A program made the position numbers and the translations under genes. This document shows positions 8,331-12,096 of a DNA stretch of 12,096 nucleotides, piece by piece. This stretch comes from Candidatus Poribacteria bacterium. Lineage in GTDB: Bacteria > Poribacteria > WGA-4E > WGA-3G. Each line of letters begins with the position of its first letter. The first letter of the stretch is position 1. Where the stretch lies: assembly GCA_007571355.1 (NCBI GenBank), contig RKRO01000487.1, forward strand, positions 1-12,096, given 5' to 3'. The notes below the pieces were generated by a model, which searched no databases, was not told the DNA's origin, and worked only from the letters and a program-made list of their open reading frames with translations.

Positions 8331-8458
8331 TATAGTAAAATCCGAAAATCAATGCACACTTGGACAAGGGTTACCCCCCTCCCCCCCCGCAAGCAGGGGG
8401 GAATCAGAGGGACCTCGCTGCGATGTGATGTGTTTCAATAATTACTGACTTTACTATA
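8331..8458 (-). mobile_element. MITE-like element, copy 1 (128 bp, inverted orientation)
   Basis: The left end TATAGTAAAATC (8331-8342) and right end GACTTTACTATA (8447-8458) form 12-bp terminal inverted repeats with one mismatch. The element is bounded by TA dinucleotides, as expected for TA-targeting (IS630/Tc1-mariner-type) transposition. It encodes nothing. Its centre holds C-runs and a GCAAGC-looped CCCCCC/GGGGGG hairpin at about 8380-8401. Read on the minus strand it aligns with copies 2 and 3 along its whole length, with more differences, so it is probably an older copy. Confidence 0.8.
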
Positions 8459-8552
8459 AACGTGAAACCTAAAATCCGTATCTATCGTTTACTTATAACG
8501 TTTGACCGCATGCAGCAATGTGTCATCTCTCACCTGCGTCAGTATTTTACAC

Positions 8553-8558
8553 GGAGGA
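8553..8558 (+). promoter_or_regulatory. Shine-Dalgarno site setting the start of lipoprotein A
   Basis: GGAGGA lies 10 nt before the ATG at 8569. It sits inside the longer open frame that begins at ATG 8518. The start at 8569 opens directly with a basic lipoprotein signal peptide, so it is preferred. Confidence 0.7.
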
Positions 8559-8568
8559 GCAACGCTTT

Positions 8569-9327
8569 ATGAAAAATAGAAAAATAAAAATAGACAGCAT
8601 AACCTTTTTAATTGGCTGCCTGACTGTGATACTTATCAGCATAACGGGCTGCACAGATGTCCCTTACTCAGGCCCCATAGTAACCTCTGGCGATTTGGAC
8701 CAGTACCTGAACACCATAGAACAAAATACCGTCTGCCTGCAAGATGGGTTCGATACCGTCTGTGTAAAACTTTTGTTGGATACAACAGAAATTGACGCGA
8801 CAAATATAGACTATACACCTACCGTCCACGTTCATCCAACAAACATCGTCTATGTTTTTAATTATCAAGGGCGAACGATATTAGAAGCGAAACGACTCAT
8901 GGATACCAGCCAGATTGTACAGGAATTGGTGGCGGCAGGCAAAGCGGAGCTGCCATCAAATGCCAATCTGAACAGCGGCGGTACCAACTCTATCCCGGAA
9001 GGTTGGAGCATTGAGATATACTATCCAAGCACGTTCCGTGAAGCGAACCGCGGCAATACACCCGAAACCAGCGGACTCGGCATCAGAATCTCGGAAGGGC
9101 AGACACTCTCAACCAACAGACAGCGCGATCTGAAGATCACCGAATTCACGCAAATCAACAAAAACGACGGCAGACGCGGCGTTCGATTTTCTGTCAAAAC
9201 GCAAGCACCGAAAATAACAATTCAGGTAGATGGAATCGTCCCTGCCAATACCGCGACCTTCCATATCAATGGGGACAGCGTAGAAGCCGACGATAGCCAA
9301 AATATCCTCCGCTTACAGCCGCTATAG
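8569..9327 (+). CDS. predicted lipoprotein A, paralog of lipoprotein B
   Basis: This 252-residue envelope protein has no recognised domain. The N-terminus MKNRKIKID is basic and is followed by a hydrophobic core and the lipobox I-T-G-C28, so lipidation at C28 is expected. The mature start TDVPYSGP is shared with lipoprotein B (SDMPYTGS). Other aligned features are a C56-x8-C65 pair in TVCLQDGFDTVC, a beta-like VHVHPTNIVYVFNYQGRTILEAKR segment, and a GWSIEIYYP segment opening the C-terminal half. The two cysteines could form a disulfide in the mature protein; this is inference. Unlike its paralog it has only a short spacer (about ELPSNANLNSGGTNSIPE) between its halves. An alternative ATG at 8518 would add 17 residues and spoil the signal peptide. 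It probably arose with the neighbour by tandem duplication; the MITE-like copies between them separate the two. Confidence 0.82.
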   Translation: MKNRKIKIDSITFLIGCLTVILISITGCTDVPYSGPIVTSGDLDQYLNTIEQNTVCLQDGFDTVCVKLLLDTTEIDATNIDYTPTVHVHPTNIVYVFNYQGRTILEAKRLMDTSQIVQELVAAGKAELPSNANLNSGGTNSIPEGWSIEIYYPSTFREANRGNTPETSGLGIRISEGQTLSTNRQRDLKITEFTQINKNDGRRGVRFSVKTQAPKITIQVDGIVPANTATFHINGDSVEADDSQNILRLQPL

Positions 9328-9340
9328 TCGTGTTTCGTCT

Positions 9341-9365
9341 ACGCCGCCTCCGCTTGTGGCGGCGT
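9341..9365 (+). terminator. hairpin downstream of lipoprotein A, possible terminator
   Basis: A perfect 8-bp stem, ACGCCGCC (9341-9348) with GGCGGCGT (9358-9365), has a 9-nt loop and begins 14 nt after the stop codon. Only two T residues follow the stem, so a classical intrinsic terminator is not well supported. The position and stability still fit a 3'-end structure. Confidence 0.4.
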
Positions 9366-9409
9366 TATCAGCGGAAGCCGCAAGGGACACTTTCGAAGTA
9401 AGTCCCTAT

Positions 9410-9534
9410 TATAGTAAAGTCAATAATTATGGAAACACATCCTATCGAAACGAGGCACCTCTGATTCCCCCCTGATAAGGGGGGAGGGGGGTTGTCTTCC
9501 TAAAAGTGCGCATTTATTCTTAGATTTTACGATA
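9410..9534 (+). mobile_element. MITE-like element, copy 2 (125 bp)
   Basis: The left end TATAGTAAAGTC (9410-9421) and right end GATTTTACGATA (9523-9534) are imperfect 12-bp inverted repeats, matching at 10 of 12 positions. The core hairpin pairs CCCCCCT (9467-9473) with AGGGGGG (9478-9484) around a GATA loop, followed by another G6 run. No coding potential is seen. The right end shares its final TA with the left end of copy 3. Confidence 0.85.
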
Positions 9535-9645
9535 TAGTAAAGTCAATAATTATGGAAACACATCCTATCGAAACGAAGCACCTCTGATTCCCCCCTGACA
9601 AGGGGGGAGGGGGGTTGTCTTCCTATATTTTTAGATTTTACGATA
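9533..9645 (+). mobile_element. MITE-like element, copy 3 (113 bp), tandem to copy 2
   Basis: The left end TATAGTAAAGTC is at 9533-9544 and the right end GATTTTACGATA at 9634-9645. Bases 9533-9625 match 9410-9502 of copy 2 with two differences in 93, so the pair is recent. Copy 3 then lacks about 12 bp of the right-hand spacer present in copy 2. The element ends 40 nt before the ribosome site of lipoprotein B and so may carry or disrupt promoter signals for that gene. Confidence 0.85.
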
Positions 9646-9684
9646 TGGAATGCTCATCTTGGCGTGTATAAACTTTGATGGAAC

Positions 9685-9689
9685 AGGAG
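9685..9689 (+). promoter_or_regulatory. Shine-Dalgarno site for the GTG start of lipoprotein B
   Basis: AGGAG lies 7 nt before the GTG at 9697. The nearby ATG at 9678 is in another frame, so the GTG is the supported start. Confidence 0.7.
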
Positions 9690-9696
9690 CCGCATC

Positions 9697-10605
9697 GTGA
9701 GAAAAACAGCACAAGTGAATTCCCGGAACCCGAAAAAATTTAAACCGACACCCGCGAAATTCATCATCGGACCCCTCATGATCCTTTTTGTCATCACTGG
9801 ATGCTCCGATATGCCTTATACCGGATCAAACCTGACAAACCTTGAGGTAAACCGTTATCTCGTCTCAACCGACGGCGAATCCGTCTGCTTTCAGGATGAT
9901 CTCGACACAACCTGCATAAGACTTACACCAGAAACAGGGAACCCCGCAGATGCCACTAACGGCCCTGCGGTCTACATCTATCCGGAGATGCGTGTTCATA
10001 CGTTCTATTATCAAGGGACCCCTATCTTGCACGCCCAAAGAGTAGGGATCACACCAACACTGCCAGAAGATGGTACCCCTCCAACGTCTAACGGTGGGAA
10101 CGGTAATAATAATAACGGTGGCGGTGATGGTAACAATAACGTGGGCAACGGCAACAATAATAACGGAGTCGACAATAATAACAATAACGGGGCTGGTGAT
10201 AACGGCAACAACAATAGTAATAATGGTGGGGGCAATAACGGCAATAACAATAACGGCGGCAACGGTAATAACGGGGGTGACAACGGCACTAACGACAACC
10301 CATCCGATAATCCCAGTGATGGACACGGATGGCTTATCTGGGTATATTACCCAGAAGAAGCAGCGCCGAACAAGGCACCGACACTTAGCGAAAGCGGCGT
10401 AACAGTTACCCTAAATGGGATACAACTCACAGATGAAGATATAACAGGCTTCGCACAATTCATTGGCAGCCAAGGCGAAAAAGGTATTCAATTTTTCTAT
10501 GCAACCGAGTCCTCTGAACTGTTAAACTTAAAAATCCAGATCGAAGGCGTTGACAGTAACGATGAGACGATCAGATTTAACATCAATTACTTATGGAACG
10601 CCTAA
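9697..10605 (+). CDS. predicted lipoprotein B with Asn/Gly-rich insert, paralog of lipoprotein A
   Basis: This 302-residue envelope protein has no recognised domain and starts at GTG 9697. A long basic N-terminus (R2, K3, R10, K13, K14, K16, K21) leads to a hydrophobic core and lipobox V-I-T-G-C36. The mature N-terminal half parallels lipoprotein A: SDMPYTGS, the pair C64-x8-C73 in SVCFQDDLDTTC, and VYIYPEMRVHTFYYQGTPILHAQR. Residues about 132-208 form a low-complexity linker of Asn and Gly with a few Asp and Val, encoded by AAT/AAC/GGT/GGC runs. The C-terminal half resumes with GWLIWVYYP, equivalent to GWSIEIYYP in A. The linker sits exactly where A has only a short spacer, so the two halves are probably separate folded domains. 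Asn-rich linkers of this kind suit flexible surface proteins. Function unknown. Confidence 0.85.
   Translation: MRKTAQVNSRNPKKFKPTPAKFIIGPLMILFVITGCSDMPYTGSNLTNLEVNRYLVSTDGESVCFQDDLDTTCIRLTPETGNPADATNGPAVYIYPEMRVHTFYYQGTPILHAQRVGITPTLPEDGTPPTSNGGNGNNNNGGGDGNNNVGNGNNNNGVDNNNNNGAGDNGNNNSNNGGGNNGNNNNGGNGNNGGDNGTNDNPSDNPSDGHGWLIWVYYPEEAAPNKAPTLSESGVTVTLNGIQLTDEDITGFAQFIGSQGEKGIQFFYATESSELLNLKIQIEGVDSNDETIRFNINYLWNA
10090..10314 (+). repeat. low-complexity Asn/Gly codon tract
   Basis: Short reiterations of AAT, AAC, GGT and GGC/GGG codons encode the flexible linker of lipoprotein B. The tract stays in frame. Such tracts expand and contract by slippage or unequal exchange, so its length may vary between strains; that is inference. 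Long open frames on the opposite strand here are by-products of the composition. Confidence 0.8.
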
Positions 10606-10621
10606 TAACCTTGTCACGTCC

Positions 10622-10639
10622 GTGATGCACCGCCATCAC
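10622..10639 (+). terminator. weak hairpin after lipoprotein B, possible terminator
   Basis: The 6-bp stem GTGATG (10622-10627) / CATCAC (10634-10639) has a 6-nt loop and is followed by CTTTGTTGT. It lies 17 nt past the stop codon. The short stem and interrupted T-tract give low confidence. A second stem, TGCAGGC (10660-10666) / GCCTGCA (10681-10687), follows. Confidence 0.3.
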
Positions 10640-10792
10640 CTTTGTTGTAGAAATCATTCTGCAGGCACGTTCCGAACAGAGCCTGCACGTAGCGCGTCAA
10701 TGGACGAGACGTTAACGCAACCTTCCGTTCAATCGATCCATTATTGGCTCCGTGTCCGCAAGGTTTTCACTTTTCTGATAGGAGATTTGTTC

Positions 10793-10846
10793 GTAGGGGC
10801 GTGGTTTCCACGCCCGTGTGATAGAACCGCGAGCACCTGCCCCTAC
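10793..10846. repeat. nested palindromic intergenic repeat between convergent genes
   Basis: An outer inverted repeat GTAGGGGC (10793-10800) / GCCCCTAC (10839-10846) overlaps an inner perfect hairpin GGGCGTGG (10797-10804) / CCACGCCC (10808-10815) with a TTT loop. The two pairings compete for 10797-10800. This architecture matches dispersed intergenic repeats common in Poribacteria-like genomes. It lies 9 nt beyond the stop of the minus-strand oxidoreductase gene and could end transcription from both sides, though no T-tract follows. Confidence 0.55.
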
Positions 10847-10854
10847 AACGCCTG

Positions 10855-12027
10855 CTAACCGCCAATCCCCAATGTATCGTTAATCTCTTTCTGGTAGCCT
10901 TCAAGTTCGCAGCTTTCAATCTCGGCGATCGTCACAGGACGACCGAACCAGCCGGATTCATAGACTGCCATACAGATCGCTTCGGATCGCATGCCTTCAA
11001 CAGCGTCCACTTCAGGTTTGCTGCCACTCCGAATTGCATCGGCGAAGTATTTCAGTTCAATTGCGACCGTATTACCGATTCCAGCAGGGAAGAAATATTC
11101 ACGTTCATCATCACTGAGACTATCCGTAAATTCTTTCTGTAGATCGTCATTAGAAATAGATTCACCGCCGCGGGGTACCAAACCTCTACCCCAATCCAGG
11201 GCACCTTCACTGCCGTAGATCACTTTCTGTCCAAAACCGTGTGCAGGGGCAGAACCGACCCAGGTCCACTGCGCCGTAACGCCTTGTTCAAACTTGATGG
11301 TAGCGATCATCGCGTCTTCAACATCAACGGCATAGCCGCCTTCGCGCGCACCCGGGTTGTCGTAGCGATAGGGTTCATACGCCTTGTTGATGGCGTAAAC
11401 CTCTTCAGCTTCAAGACCAAGGATATAGCGCATCAGATCAGTAAAATGTACGCCACCATCTAATGCCCAACCGCCGCCAGCGTCCATCTTGAAGTTGCGC
11501 CACCCCCATTTGCCTAATGCCTCGCCGACCTCAATCCAGAAGAACATACGCGGTTCACCGACACGCCCTTGCGCAATTGCCCAACTACGCGTACGTTCCA
11601 TACGGCTCAACCGATAGTTTTCTGCGACAGAAATAATTCTATCGTTCCGTTCTGCCGCTTCCATCATCAGTTTGCATGCACGCATCGTAATACCAAACGG
11701 CTTTTCTATGATGACGTGTTTACCCGCTTCCAAGGCAGGGACAGCAAGCGTATGATGTGCGCTATGAAGTGCACATATATCAACGCACTCTAAATCCGGA
11801 TGCTTATCAAGCATCTCGTCAAGTTCCGTATAAATAGCAGGCTTTGTACCGCCTTGGAACTCGTGTGCCTCATTCGCTCGATTCTCTGCCCTGCCTTTAT
11901 CTATATCACACGCAGCGACAATGTCAAATTCTCGGACATCTTTCGACCACAACTCACGGTATCCACCCATGTGTGCGCCCGACATACCGCCGCAGCCGAC
12001 CAATCCCATCTTAATTCGTTCTGCCAT
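10855..12027 (-). CDS. Gfo/Idh/MocA family NAD(P)-dependent oxidoreductase
   Basis: This 390-residue cytosolic enzyme belongs to the family that oxidises or reduces sugars, inositols and their derivatives with NAD(P). The start at 12027 is supported by AAGGAGG (12033-12039) 5 nt upstream. The N-terminal Rossmann fold begins at residue 5 with the dinucleotide loop GLVGCGGMSGAH (8-19) and ends its first unit at D41 (VAACDID), an acidic residue that usually favours NAD. The catalytic-lysine motif E108-K109-P110 lies in HVIIEKPFG. The C-terminal alpha/beta domain has GGGWALDGGVHFTDLMRYILG (starting about 184), with D190 and H194 in the usual active-site positions. Length is normal for the family. 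The substrate cannot be told from sequence; large paralog sets of this family occur in Poribacteria and Planctomycetes, often for breakdown of algal or sponge-matrix sugars. No partner gene is visible upstream within the 69 nt left in the window. Confidence 0.92.
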   Translation of the reverse strand: MAERIKMGLVGCGGMSGAHMGGYRELWSKDVREFDIVAACDIDKGRAENRANEAHEFQGGTKPAIYTELDEMLDKHPDLECVDICALHSAHHTLAVPALEAGKHVIIEKPFGITMRACKLMMEAAERNDRIISVAENYRLSRMERTRSWAIAQGRVGEPRMFFWIEVGEALGKWGWRNFKMDAGGGWALDGGVHFTDLMRYILGLEAEEVYAINKAYEPYRYDNPGAREGGYAVDVEDAMIATIKFEQGVTAQWTWVGSAPAHGFGQKVIYGSEGALDWGRGLVPRGGESISNDDLQKEFTDSLSDDEREYFFPAGIGNTVAIELKYFADAIRSGSKPEVDAVEGMRSEAICMAVYESGWFGRPVTIAEIESCELEGYQKEINDTLGIGG

Positions 12028-12096
12028 GTAAGCCTCCTTATGTAATATTCATAATACGTGTTCTTTCAATACATCTACAAATGAACAGCATACAGC

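Larger units (their letters stand above)
8094..8568. other. gene-poor spacer between the cytochrome-FGE gene and the first lipoprotein gene
   Basis: Bases 8094-8330 show no supportable gene, hairpin terminator or promoter. A stretch near 8141-8155 (TCGGCGAGGTTTCTA) looks like debris of an intergenic repeat. Bases 8331-8458 are the MITE-like element listed separately. Bases 8459-8552 are A+T-rich leader sequence, where no convincing -35/-10 pair could be chosen. Confidence 0.5.
9328..9696. other. spacer between the two lipoprotein genes, filled with repeats
   Basis: No gene is seen. Bases 9341-9375 hold a GC-rich hairpin with a possible pseudoknot. Bases 9410-9645 are two tandem MITE-like copies. 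Bases 9646-9684 are a short leader before the ribosome site of lipoprotein B. Confidence 0.7.

Noticed and set aside
8196..8441. An 81-residue plus-strand open frame upstream of lipoprotein A.
   Set aside because: Half of it is the MITE-like element, there is no good ribosome site, and nothing recognisable is encoded.
9410..9645. Possible CRISPR-like direct repeat.
   Set aside because: Only two units about 123 bp apart, near-identical throughout, with terminal inverted repeats; no short-repeat/spacer pattern and no cas genes.
9865..10326. Long minus-strand open frames rich in Val/Ile or Leu/Pro opposite lipoprotein B, also at 10011-10298.
   Set aside because: They are antisense readings of the Asn/Gly codon tract; composition keeps the frames open. 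No ribosome site or domain supports them.
12040..12070. TTGAAA / TATTAC promoter for the oxidoreductase on the minus strand.
   Set aside because: The implied transcript start would fall inside the Shine-Dalgarno sequence, and the region is A+T-rich enough to give chance matches.

Overview
The window most resembles a chromosomal segment of Candidatus Poribacteria, the sponge-associated and marine relatives of the Planctomycetes. This is inferred from family content, not from a search. The clues are a secreted LRR/cohesin/dockerin protein ending in a FlgD-like tail that begins NYPNPFNPETWIPYQL, a cytochrome c/FGE-domain fusion, a PQQ-type beta-propeller protein, a Gfo/Idh/MocA oxidoreductase, and many short dispersed palindromic repeats. 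Base composition looks close to balanced, and Shine-Dalgarno sites are clear in front of most genes. No rRNA, tRNA, CRISPR array, transposase or phage gene was seen.

Layout. Bases 3-2462 (+) hold the 3' part of a large surface or secreted LRR-cohesin-dockerin protein whose N-terminus lies outside the window. Bases 2599-5428 (+) hold a likely operon. It begins with an exported PQQ-like beta-propeller protein, overlapping by ATGA a Mrp/NBP35-type Fe-S carrier ATPase. A small protein with a zinc-ribbon-like N-terminus and a PCP_red C-terminal domain follows. A GC-rich repeat element runs into the end of the Mrp gene and supplies its last residues and stop codon. Bases 5607-8093 (+) encode an exported protein with two CxxCH haem motifs fused to a C-terminal FGE/sulfatase-modifying-factor domain that lacks the catalytic cysteines. 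Bases 8569-9327 and 9697-10605 (+) encode two paralogous lipoproteins, the second with a 77-residue Asn/Gly-rich insert. Bases 10855-12027 (-) encode a Gfo/Idh/MocA oxidoreductase, convergent with the second lipoprotein gene.

The most distinctive non-coding feature is a family of 113-128 bp MITE-like elements. They have 12-bp terminal inverted repeats (TATAGTAAARTC type), apparent TA flanks and a C6/G6 hairpin core. One copy lies upstream of the first lipoprotein gene in inverted orientation. Two near-identical tandem copies share a TA between the two lipoprotein genes. A partial copy with a doubled core lies at the 3' end of mrp.

Functionally, most products are envelope or exported proteins: the LRR protein, the propeller, the cytochrome-FGE fusion and the two lipoproteins. 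The Mrp and PCP_red pair is a cytosolic Fe-S or metal-related module. The genes do not form one obvious pathway. The candidates for something undescribed are the cytochrome-FGE fusion, the tandem lipoprotein family, and the Mrp/PCP_red pairing.
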